NCBI GenBank assembly: GCA_900473685.1
Contig: UCNE01000013.1
Coordinates: forward strand, 310,001-374,000
Direction of reading: 5' to 3'
From: Hyphomicrobiales bacterium
GTDB lineage: Bacteria; Pseudomonadota; Alphaproteobacteria; Rhizobiales; Rhizobiaceae
Length of the DNA stretch: 64,000 bases
Below the pieces are notes generated by a model. It was given only the letters and a program-made list of their open reading frames with translations, had not been told where the DNA came from and ran no database searches. The position numbers and the translations under genes were made by a program. Positions 8,508 through 16,015 of the stretch are shown here, piece after piece. How positions within the stretch are numbered: the first letter of the stretch is position 1; each line of letters opens with the position of its first letter.

Positions 8508-9284
8508 ATGACCTCCGCAGCCAACCAACACATCGTCATCGTCACTGCTGGCGGGCGTAATCCGCAGATCCTGATCAATGCGCTTGAAAGCCGGTTTGGC
8601 AGCATCACGGTGCTGCTCGAACAGCCGGAATCAAAAACCGTCTTCCTCAAGCGTCGTATCCGCAAGCTGGGGCTGATGACCGCGGCCGGCCAGTTCGCAA
8701 CGATGGTGGCCTCGAAATTCGGCAAACGGTTTACGGAAAAACGCACGGCGGAGATCCTGCGCCAATACGATGCTGACGATCGCGACAATTCTGCGATTCC
8801 TGCGGACGCCGTACATTCCATCAATACGCCGGAAGCAATCGAGCAGATTCGCATCTTGAACCCGGCTGTCGTCTTCCTTGTCAGCTGCCGCATGCTGTCC
8901 AAATCGACACTGGCGGCCATGCCATGCCCGGTCATCAATTTTCACGCCGGCATCAATCCGCAGTATCGCGGCCTGATGGGCGGATATTGGGCGCGGGTCG
9001 AAAACGACGAGGCGAATTTCGGCGCCACGGTGCACCTGGTCGACCCCGGGGTCGATACCGGTGACATTCTCTATCAGTCGCGCATGGCGCCGTCGAAAAG
9101 CGACACGATGCACACCTATCCGCTGCTGCAGACGGCGGCTTCCACCGGTATCGCGATCCGCGCTGTCGAGGATGCCTTGTCCGGCAATCTCAAGCCCCTG
9201 CCGTCAAACGGCAATTCGCGCCAGTGGTACCATCCACCGATCTGGACATGGCTCTGGAATGGCTTCTACCGCGGCATCTGGTAG
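8508..9284 (+). CDS. Formyltransferase family protein (PF00551-like)
   Basis: The protein has 258 residues from ATG 8508 (an in-frame GTG lies at 8496). The core signature of 10-formyl-THF-dependent transferases is present: N144-x-H146 in PVINFHAGINPQYRG, followed by GATVHLVDPGVDTGDILYQ with D183 as the equivalent of the catalytic aspartate. It lacks the C-terminal domain of methionyl-tRNA formyltransferase and the N-terminal layout of PurN is diverged, so the acceptor is unknown. It lies 20 bp after exoD and just before the folate enzymes. It could use one-carbon units from the pathway, but this is only contextual. Confidence 0.82.
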   Translation: MTSAANQHIVIVTAGGRNPQILINALESRFGSITVLLEQPESKTVFLKRRIRKLGLMTAAGQFATMVASKFGKRFTEKRTAEILRQYDADDRDNSAIPADAVHSINTPEAIEQIRILNPAVVFLVSCRMLSKSTLAAMPCPVINFHAGINPQYRGLMGGYWARVENDEANFGATVHLVDPGVDTGDILYQSRMAPSKSDTMHTYPLLQTAASTGIAIRAVEDALSGNLKPLPSNGNSRQWYHPPIWTWLWNGFYRGIW

Positions 9285-9396
9285 TTATATCGCCGACACT
9301 GGGGACAAGTCGCTTTTGAGCATGACGCGCGTCGTGTCAAGGTGAGCCCAGACACGCCAAGATGCGCATTGTCGGGTAAGAGGAGAATTCGGGCAT

Positions 9397-9699
9397 ATGG
9401 CAGATCGCATTATCGTTTACTGGCGCGATATTCCGGCGCAGGTCATCATCAAGCAGGGCCGCAAGACCGCCAAGCGCGAGCTGACCCTGCGCTTTACCGA
9501 GGCAATCGACATGTGCGCCATGCGCACCGGGGCCGCCGATAGCGGCGACTATCTGGCGGAATGGCGCAAGGCCGACCCGGTGCCCGTCTCCGACGATCTC
9601 GAGGCAGAGGCCGACAAGGCTGCAGCGGAACTGGAAGCAACCTACGACAAGGAGCGGCTGGTCGCCCTGGTCAAATCCGGCGGCAAAGACAATGGCTGA
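9397..9699 (+). CDS. Small 'virulence factor' family (PF13769-type) protein in the folate operon
   Basis: The protein has 100 residues, starts at ATG 9397 and begins ADRIIVYWRDIPAQVIIKQGR. This matches, as far as I recall, the small family labelled 'virulence factor' in databases; the label is not informative here. The C-terminal half is Ala/Glu-rich and probably helical. Its last 8 bp overlap the start of the MetV-like gene, so translation is coupled. Its constant position before MetV/MetF suggests an assembly or regulatory subunit of that reductase. That is inference; no catalytic motif is visible. Confidence 0.75.
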   Translation: MADRIIVYWRDIPAQVIIKQGRKTAKRELTLRFTEAIDMCAMRTGAADSGDYLAEWRKADPVPVSDDLEAEADKAAAELEATYDKERLVALVKSGGKDNG

Positions 9700-10270
9700 C
9701 GCAAAACCGGGCAATGCCGCTCCTGCCAAGAAGGCCGCCACCGGCGCCTATACACCGTCAGGCGTTTCGCCCAATCGCCGTTCGCGCCGCAGCTACACGA
9801 TCCGTCTTTGGGCCGTTCGCCATTCGCGGTTCCTCGAATGGTTCTACCACCGCTTCGCCGATGTCTTCCTGCTGCTTCATCCGCTGTGGAAGGCAATCGG
9901 CTACAACCGTGTTGAAACGCCCATCACCTTCATCGAGCGCAATGTCAAAGGCCTTTTGTTCGACTGTCGCATGTGCGGCCAGTGCGCTCTGTCATCGACC
10001 GGCATGTCCTGCCCGATGAACTGCCCCAAGCAGCTGCGCAACGGCCCCTGCGGCGGCGTCCGCGCCAACGGCAATTGTGAAGTCGAGCCCGACATGCCCT
10101 GTGTCTGGGTCAAGGCGTGGGAAGGCTCGCGCAACATGGTCAAGGGGGATGCGATCCTGAACGTGCAGAAACCCGTCAATCAGTCGCTGCGCGAAACCTC
10201 GTCCTGGCTGCGCGTCACCGCGCAGGCTGCCGAAGCCCGCGAAACTGCTGCCGCCACGAAAGACGCCTGA
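9692..10270 (+). CDS. MetV-like Cys-rich partner of methylenetetrahydrofolate reductase
   Basis: The protein has 192 residues and matches the 'methylenetetrahydrofolate reductase C-terminal' family (PF12225). In acetogens this is MetV, the Zn/Fe-S subunit that binds MetF. Eight cysteines cluster in 46 residues: C92, C95, C98, C107, C111, C120, C129 and C137 (DCRMCGQCALSSTG, SCPMNCPKQ, GPCGG). The N-terminus is basic and Ala-rich. The start overlaps the preceding gene and the MetF ATG follows the stop by 3 bp. It therefore very probably forms a MetV-MetF complex that oxidises CH3-THF to CH2-THF during methylamine breakdown. Confidence 0.83.
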   Translation: MADAKPGNAAPAKKAATGAYTPSGVSPNRRSRRSYTIRLWAVRHSRFLEWFYHRFADVFLLLHPLWKAIGYNRVETPITFIERNVKGLLFDCRMCGQCALSSTGMSCPMNCPKQLRNGPCGGVRANGNCEVEPDMPCVWVKAWEGSRNMVKGDAILNVQKPVNQSLRETSSWLRVTAQAAEARETAAATKDA

Positions 10271-10273
10271 GCC

Positions 10274-11368
10274 ATGGCCCATATCGACGAAAATCCGCTC
10301 GGTCGCCACCTCCCCCTCGATCCCCTGCCCGGCCATTCCTCGCGCGGCCGCCTGGAGCGCGTTCTGCGCCGCGGCGAATTCGCCGTCACCGCCGAACTCA
10401 ACCCGCCCGACAGCGCCAATCCGGAAGACGTCTATGAGCGCGCCGCGATCTTCGAAGGCTGGGTCGATGGCATCAACGCCGTCGATGCGTCCGGTGCCAA
10501 CTGCCACATGTCGTCGGTCGGCATCTGCGCGCTTCTGACCCGCATGGGCTATGCGCCGATCATGCAGATCGCCTGCCGCGACAAGAACCGCATCGCCATC
10601 CAGGGCGACGTGCTGGGGGCCGCTGCGATGGGCGTTGCCAACATCATGTGCCTGACGGGCGACGGCGTCCAGGCGGGCGACCAGCCAGGCGCAAAACCGG
10701 TCTTCGACCTCGATTGCATGTCGCTGCTGGAAACGGTGCGCGTCATGCGTGACAATTCGAAGTTTCTCTCCGGCCGCAAGCTGACGACGCCACCGCAGGT
10801 CTTTCTCGGCGCGGCGATCAATCCCTTTGCACCACCCTACGATTTCCGTCCCTACCGGCTTGGCAAGAAGATCGAGGCCGGCGCCCAGTTCGTCCAGAGC
10901 CAGTATTGTTTCGATGTGCCGATGTTCCGCGATTACATGAGCAAGGTGCGCGATCTCGGGTTTGACGAAAAATGTTTCATTCTCGTCGGCGTCGGGCCGC
11001 TGGCTTCGGCAAAGACCGCCAACTGGATCCGCAACAACGTGCCGGGCATTCATATCCCCGATGCGATCATCAAGCGGCTGGAAGGCGCGCAGGACCAGAA
11101 GAAGGAAGGCAAGCAGCTCTGCATCGACATCATCAACGAGGTGAAGGAGATCAAGGGCGTGTCGGGCGTTCACGTCATGGCCTATCGGCAGGAAGAATAT
11201 GTCGCCGAGATCGTCCACGAATCCGGTGTCCTCAAGGGCCGCACACCGTGGACACGCGAAGCCAATCCCGGTGACAGCCGCGTCGCCGAAAGGCTCGATG
11301 CGATCCGCGACGGCAAGCAGGAAAACCAAGAGGAAATGGCCGACGTCGCAGCGCACCGGCAACATTGA
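10274..11368 (+). CDS. Methylenetetrahydrofolate reductase, MetF family
   Basis: The protein has 364 residues with a TIM-barrel MTHFR fold. Seen are FAVTAELNPPD near residue 36, IMQIACRDKNRIAIQGD (the conserved region before the flavin site), IMCLTGDGVQAGDQPGAKPV and AGAQFVQSQYCFD. It interconverts CH2-THF and CH3-THF on FAD. The C-terminal extension beyond the barrel (about residues 320-364) is charged. Its coupling to the MetV-like gene and its location between the corrinoid protein and the THF methyltransferase suggest it works mainly in the oxidative direction, feeding C1 units into folate, rather than serving methionine synthesis. Confidence 0.9.
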   Translation: MAHIDENPLGRHLPLDPLPGHSSRGRLERVLRRGEFAVTAELNPPDSANPEDVYERAAIFEGWVDGINAVDASGANCHMSSVGICALLTRMGYAPIMQIACRDKNRIAIQGDVLGAAAMGVANIMCLTGDGVQAGDQPGAKPVFDLDCMSLLETVRVMRDNSKFLSGRKLTTPPQVFLGAAINPFAPPYDFRPYRLGKKIEAGAQFVQSQYCFDVPMFRDYMSKVRDLGFDEKCFILVGVGPLASAKTANWIRNNVPGIHIPDAIIKRLEGAQDQKKEGKQLCIDIINEVKEIKGVSGVHVMAYRQEEYVAEIVHESGVLKGRTPWTREANPGDSRVAERLDAIRDGKQENQEEMADVAAHRQH

Positions 11369-11464
11369 ACAACAGGCAGCTATGGCGTGACCGCTACCGG
11401 CCACGTTTTTGACAAACCATCCCGGCGCCGATCAGACAGCGCTGACCGACCTTAAGGATCAGAC

Positions 11465-12424
11465 ATGACCCGCACCATCGTTGCCTCCGCCACCCGCGAA
11501 ATCATCATCGGCTTCGACCAGCCCTTCTGCGTCATCGGTGAACGCATCAACCCGACCGGCCGCAAGAAGCTGGCCGCGGAAATGATCGTCGGCAATTTCG
11601 ATACCGTCATCAAGGATGCGCTGGAACAGGTGGCTGCGGGTGCCACCATGCTGGACGTCAATGCCGGCGTCACCTCGGTCAACCCGAACGAGACGGAACC
11701 GGCCTTGCTCGTTCAGACGCTCGAGATCGTCCAGGGGCTGGTCGATGTACCGCTGTCGATCGACAGTTCGGTCACCGCGGCAATCGAAGCTGCCCTGAAG
11801 GTTGCCAAGGGCCGGCCTCTGGTCAATTCCGTCACCGGCGAAGAAGAAAAGCTCGAAGCCATCCTGCCGCTCTGCAAGAAATACGACGTTCCGGTAGTGG
11901 CCATCTCGAATGATGAAACCGGTATTTCGATGGATCCGGACGTTCGTTTCGCAGTTGCGAAGAAAATTGTCGAACGCGCCATGGACTATGGTATCAAGCC
12001 GCACGATATCGTGGTCGATCCGCTGGTCATGCCGATCGGTGCTCTCGGCGATGCGGGCCGCCAGGTCTTCGCGCTGCTGCACCGTTTGCGCAACGAATTG
12101 AAGGTCAACACCACCTGCGGCCTGTCGAACATCTCGTTCGGCCTGCCGCATCGCCATGGCATCAATGCCGGCTTCATCCCCATGGTCATCGGAGCGGGCA
12201 TGACGTCGGCGATCATGAACCCGTGCCGTCCGCAGGAAATGGAAGCCGTTCGCGCTGCCAATGTCCTGAACGGCACCGACCCGAACTGCGGCAACTGGAT
12301 CATGACCTATCGTGATCACAAGCCGGCTGAAGGCGGCGCCGTTGCCGCCGCAGCATCCCCGGCCGGTGCCGGCGGTGGCCGCCGCGGTGGCCGCGCCGGA
12401 CGTGCCGGTGCAAGGGCGGAATAA
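11465..12424 (+). CDS. Methyltetrahydrofolate:corrinoid protein methyltransferase (MtgA/AcsE-like, pterin-binding)
   Basis: The protein has 319 residues with a pterin-binding (DHPS-like) barrel. Motifs are GERINPTGRKKLA (25-37), MLDVNAGVTSVNPNETEP, PLSIDSSVTAAIEAAL, LVNSVTGEEEKLE and VVDPLVMPIGA. By family it transfers methyl groups between methyl-corrinoid protein and THF; here the expected direction is to THF. The last 30 residues are low-complexity and strongly basic, Ala/Gly/Arg-rich (GGGRRGGRAGRAGARAE). This tail recalls the N-terminal tail of the MttB homologue and the C-terminal tail of the activator. A ribosome site (AAGGATCAG) precedes ATG 11465. Confidence 0.9.
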   Translation: MTRTIVASATREIIIGFDQPFCVIGERINPTGRKKLAAEMIVGNFDTVIKDALEQVAAGATMLDVNAGVTSVNPNETEPALLVQTLEIVQGLVDVPLSIDSSVTAAIEAALKVAKGRPLVNSVTGEEEKLEAILPLCKKYDVPVVAISNDETGISMDPDVRFAVAKKIVERAMDYGIKPHDIVVDPLVMPIGALGDAGRQVFALLHRLRNELKVNTTCGLSNISFGLPHRHGINAGFIPMVIGAGMTSAIMNPCRPQEMEAVRAANVLNGTDPNCGNWIMTYRDHKPAEGGAVAAAASPAGAGGGRRGGRAGRAGARAE

Positions 12425-12443
12425 CCGCCAGAAAAGAGACGTG

Positions 12444-12779
12444 ATGTTTTTCAGTGCCTATCTGCTCGATGAGGTCGCAAGCCTCTGGTTTCAGGCCCCG
12501 ATGGTCATATCCTCGCGGATGCAGGATATCGCGCTGTCCGGTGGATCGCAGGGTGGCGCAGCTGAGGTCAGCCGGATGATCACTGAAAAACTCTCGGCGG
12601 CTACCGAAAGCGTCATGGCCGTCAACGCCGCGATGATGAAGGAAGGCATGATTGCCGTCTCGGCGCTGGCGACCGGAACCTGCGCTGGCCTTGCCGGTGC
12701 ATCCGACCGGGTCGCTGTCGCGGCATTGAAACCTTACGGCAGCCGTGTCCGCGCCAATGCACGGCGGCTGATTGAATAG
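12444..12779 (+). CDS. 111-aa protein of unknown function in the corrinoid operon
   Basis: This short protein starts at ATG 12444, 19 bp after the methyltransferase stop, behind AAAAGAGAC; a GTG immediately upstream is an alternative. It is predicted mostly helical, with Met/Ala-rich stretches (MAVNAAMMKEGMIAVSALA) and a basic C-terminus. The profile somewhat resembles phasin-like or structural helical proteins, but I do not recognise a family. It sits tightly between the pterin methyltransferase and the corrinoid activator, so a role in the same pathway (complex assembly or scaffold) is plausible. Confidence 0.72.
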   Translation: MFFSAYLLDEVASLWFQAPMVISSRMQDIALSGGSQGGAAEVSRMITEKLSAATESVMAVNAAMMKEGMIAVSALATGTCAGLAGASDRVAVAALKPYGSRVRANARRLIE

Positions 12780-12822
12780 GCCGAAGCGAAAAGGCCAAGA
12801 AACAAATAGGAATGTACTGACC

Positions 12823-14865
12823 GTGTCCGCCCAGGAAAACAAAAGCGATCCCCTCGTCCTGTTCATGCCATCCGGCAAACGCGGCCGTTTCCCCGTCGGC
12901 ACGCCCGTGCTGGATGCGGCCCGTTCGCTCGGTGTCTACGTGGAGAGCGTCTGCGGCGGCCGGGCGACCTGCGGACGCTGTCAGGTCTCGGTGCAGGAAG
13001 GCAATTTCGCCAAGCACAAGATCGTCTCCTCGCTCGACCACATCTCGGTCAAGGGACCGAAGGAAGAGCGCTACGAAAGCATTCGCGGCCTGCCGGACGG
13101 CCGCCGCTTGTCCTGCTCGTCGCAGATCCTCGGTGACCTCGTCATCGATGTGCCGCAGGATACCGTCATCAACGCGCAGGTGGTGCGCAAGGCCGCAACC
13201 GACCGTGTGATCGAACGCAATGCCGCAGTCCAACTCTGCTATGTCGAGGTCGATGAGCCCGACATGCACAAGCCGCTCGGCGATCTCGACCGGCTGAAGG
13301 TGATGCTGGAAAAGGATTGGGGCTGGAAGGACCTGCTGATCGCGCCGCACCTGATCCCGCAAATCCAGGGCATCCTGCGCAAGGGCAATTGGGGTGTCAC
13401 CGCCGCCATCCACCGCGACATGGACAGTTCCCGCCCCTTCATCGTCGGCCTGTGGCCGGGCCTCAAGAACGAAGCTTATGGTGTCGCCTGCGATATCGGC
13501 TCGACCACCATTGCCATGCATCTGGTTTCTCTGCTCTCCGGCCGCATCGTCGCCTCCTCCGGCACGTCGAACCCGCAAATCCGCTTCGGTGAAGACCTGA
13601 TGAGCCGCGTCTCCTACGTGATGATGAACCCGGATGGCCGCGAGGCCATGACCAAGGCGGTGCGCGAAGCCATCAACATGCTGATCGGCAAGGTTTGCGC
13701 CGAGGGCGAAGTCGATCGCCACGACATTCTCGACATGGTCTTTGTCGCCAATCCGATCATGCACCACCTGTTCCTAGGCATAGACCCGACCGAACTTGGC
13801 CAGGCGCCGTTCGCACTCGCCATCTCCGGCGCCCTGCAATACTGGGCACATGAGATCGATATCGACGTCAACCGCGGCGCCCGGGTCTATATGCTGCCAT
13901 GTATCGCCGGTCACGTCGGCGCCGATGCTGCCGGCGCAACACTTGCAGAAGGTCCCTATCGCCAAGACCGCATGATGCTTCTGGTCGATGTCGGCACCAA
14001 CGCCGAAATCGTGCTGGGCAACAAGGACCGCGTCGTCGCAGCCTCCTCGCCGACCGGCCCGGCCTTCGAGGGTGCCGAGATCTCTTCCGGCCAGCGGGCA
14101 GCACCGGGCGCCATCGAGCGCGTCCGCATCGATCCGGAAACGCTGGAGCCGAAATTCCGCGTCATCGGCGTCGACAAATGGTCGGATGAAGAGGGTTTTG
14201 CCGAGGAAGCCACGGCCGTCGGCGTGACCGGCATCTGCGGCTCGGCGATTATCGAGGTGGTCGCGGAAATGTATCTCTGCGGCATCATTTCCGAAGACGG
14301 TGTCGTCGATGGCGGCATGGCAGAAAAAAGCCCGCGCATCCTGCAGAACGGCCGTACCTTCTCCTATCTGCTGCACGATGGCGAGCAACGCATCACGGTG
14401 ACCCAGAACGATGTCCGCGCCATCCAGCTTGCAAAAGCGGCGCTTTATGCCGGCATCAAGCTTCTGATGGAAAAGCTCGAGATCGAGCATGTCGATACGA
14501 TCCGCTTTGCCGGTGCGTTCGGCTCCTTCATCGATCCGAAATACGCCATGGTCCTCGGCCTCATTCCTGACTGTGATCTCTCCGAGGTCAAGGCCGTCGG
14601 CAACGCTGCCGGCACCGGCGCGTTGATGGCGCTGCTCAACCGCGATCACCGCCGCGAGATCGAGCAAACCGTCAGCAAAATCGAGAAGATAGAGACGGCA
14701 CTTGAATCAAAGTTTCAGGAGCATTTCGTCTACGCGATGGCACTTCCAAACAAGGTCGATACGTTCCCGAAGCTCTCCCAAGTGGTGACACTGCCCGAGC
14801 GCAAGGTCCTTGCCGATGATGGCGGAGACGGCGGTGGCAGGCGCAGGCGCCGAAGCCGCGAATAG
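12823..14865 (+). CDS. Corrinoid activation/reactivation protein (RamA/RACo-like: 2Fe-2S + ASKHA, DUF4445)
   Basis: The protein has 680 residues from GTG 12823 (AGGA 11 bp upstream). The N-terminal ferredoxin domain carries C44-x5-C50-x2-C53 and C98 (SVCGGRATCGRCQVSV; RRLSCSSQ), giving a 2Fe-2S cluster. A linker follows, then an ASKHA ATPase-like domain beginning VACDIGSTTIAMHLV (about 222-236), with LLVDVGTNAEIVLGN and GFAEEATAVGVTGICGSAI further on. The family reduces inactive Co(II) corrinoid to Co(I) at ATP cost, a step especially needed in an aerobe. The end is Gly/Arg-rich (GGDGGGRRRRRSRE). It is the last gene of the operon. Confidence 0.92.
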   Translation: MSAQENKSDPLVLFMPSGKRGRFPVGTPVLDAARSLGVYVESVCGGRATCGRCQVSVQEGNFAKHKIVSSLDHISVKGPKEERYESIRGLPDGRRLSCSSQILGDLVIDVPQDTVINAQVVRKAATDRVIERNAAVQLCYVEVDEPDMHKPLGDLDRLKVMLEKDWGWKDLLIAPHLIPQIQGILRKGNWGVTAAIHRDMDSSRPFIVGLWPGLKNEAYGVACDIGSTTIAMHLVSLLSGRIVASSGTSNPQIRFGEDLMSRVSYVMMNPDGREAMTKAVREAINMLIGKVCAEGEVDRHDILDMVFVANPIMHHLFLGIDPTELGQAPFALAISGALQYWAHEIDIDVNRGARVYMLPCIAGHVGADAAGATLAEGPYRQDRMMLLVDVGTNAEIVLGNKDRVVAASSPTGPAFEGAEISSGQRAAPGAIERVRIDPETLEPKFRVIGVDKWSDEEGFAEEATAVGVTGICGSAIIEVVAEMYLCGIISEDGVVDGGMAEKSPRILQNGRTFSYLLHDGEQRITVTQNDVRAIQLAKAALYAGIKLLMEKLEIEHVDTIRFAGAFGSFIDPKYAMVLGLIPDCDLSEVKAVGNAAGTGALMALLNRDHRREIEQTVSKIEKIETALESKFQEHFVYAMALPNKVDTFPKLSQVVTLPERKVLADDGGDGGGRRRRRSRE

Positions 14866-14927
14866 CAGCCTCGAATTTGCTCACCGTCGCTGGAACCAAA
14901 TGACCACGGTGGCGTTTTTGCGTCACT

Positions 14928-15995
14928 GTGGATCAGACATTCTCTCGCACCCGAAAAAACGACGAGGCGGAGGCCGCAAAGCCGCCGGAACTCGTCTACC
15001 TGTCCAATCTGGACGGCGGCATTATCCGCAAGCCGGGCAAACGCGCCTTTCTCTATTATGATTCCACCGGCAGACGCATCGAGGACCGCAACGAACTGGA
15101 CCGGATCGCAGCGCTTGCCATTCCCCCCGCCTATACCGACGTGCTGATCTCGGCCGATCCGCATTCGCATCTGCAGGCGACCGGCCGGGATGCACGCGGG
15201 CGAAAACAATATCGTTATCATCCGGAATGGTCGGCCGAACGCGGCAAGACCAAGTTCGCGCAATTGCCGGAATTTGCCGCGCGGCTGCCAAAAATCCGCG
15301 AAAAGGTCGATCGTGATCTGCGTCTGCGTAAACCCGGTTTGGACAAGGCGCTGGCGACAATCGTCTGGTTGCTCGACAATCTCTATATCCGCGTCGGCAA
15401 TGCCACCTATGCCGAGGAGAACGGCTCCTATGGCCTGACGACACTACGCAATCGCCATGTGAAGATCGAAGGCTCCAGCGTCCATTTCAACTTCAAGGGC
15501 AAATCCGGCAAGGAATGGCGGCTCAGCCACAGCGATCGCCGCATCACAAAGTCGATCCGCATGCTGCAGGAACTGCCCGGGCAGCATTTGTTTCAGTATC
15601 TTGACGAGGATGGCGAACGGCATGCGATCCGCTCACAGGACGTCAATGCCTATATCCGCGACGCCTCTGGCGCCGACTTCTCTTCACGGCAATTCCGCAC
15701 CTGGGGCGCGACCCGCATGGCAGCAACCGCTCTCTGCGTGATCGAGCCGGGCCCCAGCCAGAGGCAAATCAAACGCCAGATCAATGATGTGGTCGATATG
15801 GTCGCAGCACGGCTCGTCAATACCCGCGCCGTCTGCCGCTCGTCCTATATCCATCCGAAGGTTTTTGACGATTTCAAGAGTGGCGCACTGGCTGAGCTTG
15901 CAAAGATGCGCGCAAGCCGCAGCGAAACGCTGACGCGCTGGATGGACGAAGACGAAATCCGCGTTCAGCGCTGGCTGAAAAGGGGCGACGTATAA
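14928..15995 (+). CDS. DNA topoisomerase IB
   Basis: The protein has 355 residues from GTG 14928. The bacterial type IB layout is present: an N-terminal beta domain (LVYLSNLDGGIIRKPGKR; IPPAYTDVLIS; GRDARGRKQYRYHPEW) and a C-terminal catalytic domain with YGLTTLRNRHV, the KSGKEWR lysine loop, RQFRTWGAT and the active-site tyrosine in RSSYIHPKV near residue 307. It relaxes supercoils through a 3'-phosphotyrosine intermediate and is common but non-essential in rhizobia. It is convergent with the following LysR gene. Confidence 0.93.
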   Translation: MDQTFSRTRKNDEAEAAKPPELVYLSNLDGGIIRKPGKRAFLYYDSTGRRIEDRNELDRIAALAIPPAYTDVLISADPHSHLQATGRDARGRKQYRYHPEWSAERGKTKFAQLPEFAARLPKIREKVDRDLRLRKPGLDKALATIVWLLDNLYIRVGNATYAEENGSYGLTTLRNRHVKIEGSSVHFNFKGKSGKEWRLSHSDRRITKSIRMLQELPGQHLFQYLDEDGERHAIRSQDVNAYIRDASGADFSSRQFRTWGATRMAATALCVIEPGPSQRQIKRQINDVVDMVAARLVNTRAVCRSSYIHPKVFDDFKSGALAELAKMRASRSETLTRWMDEDEIRVQRWLKRGDV

Positions 15996-16006
15996 GCGCC
16001 GCCCCT
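15981..16006. terminator. Hairpin between convergent topIB and lysR-type genes
   Basis: A 7-bp inverted repeat (AGGGGCG 15981-15987, CGCCCCT 16000-16006) lies exactly between the two convergent stop codons. The T-tract is poor, so terminator function is only probable. Confidence 0.4.
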
Positions 16007-16015
16007 GCCTATCGT

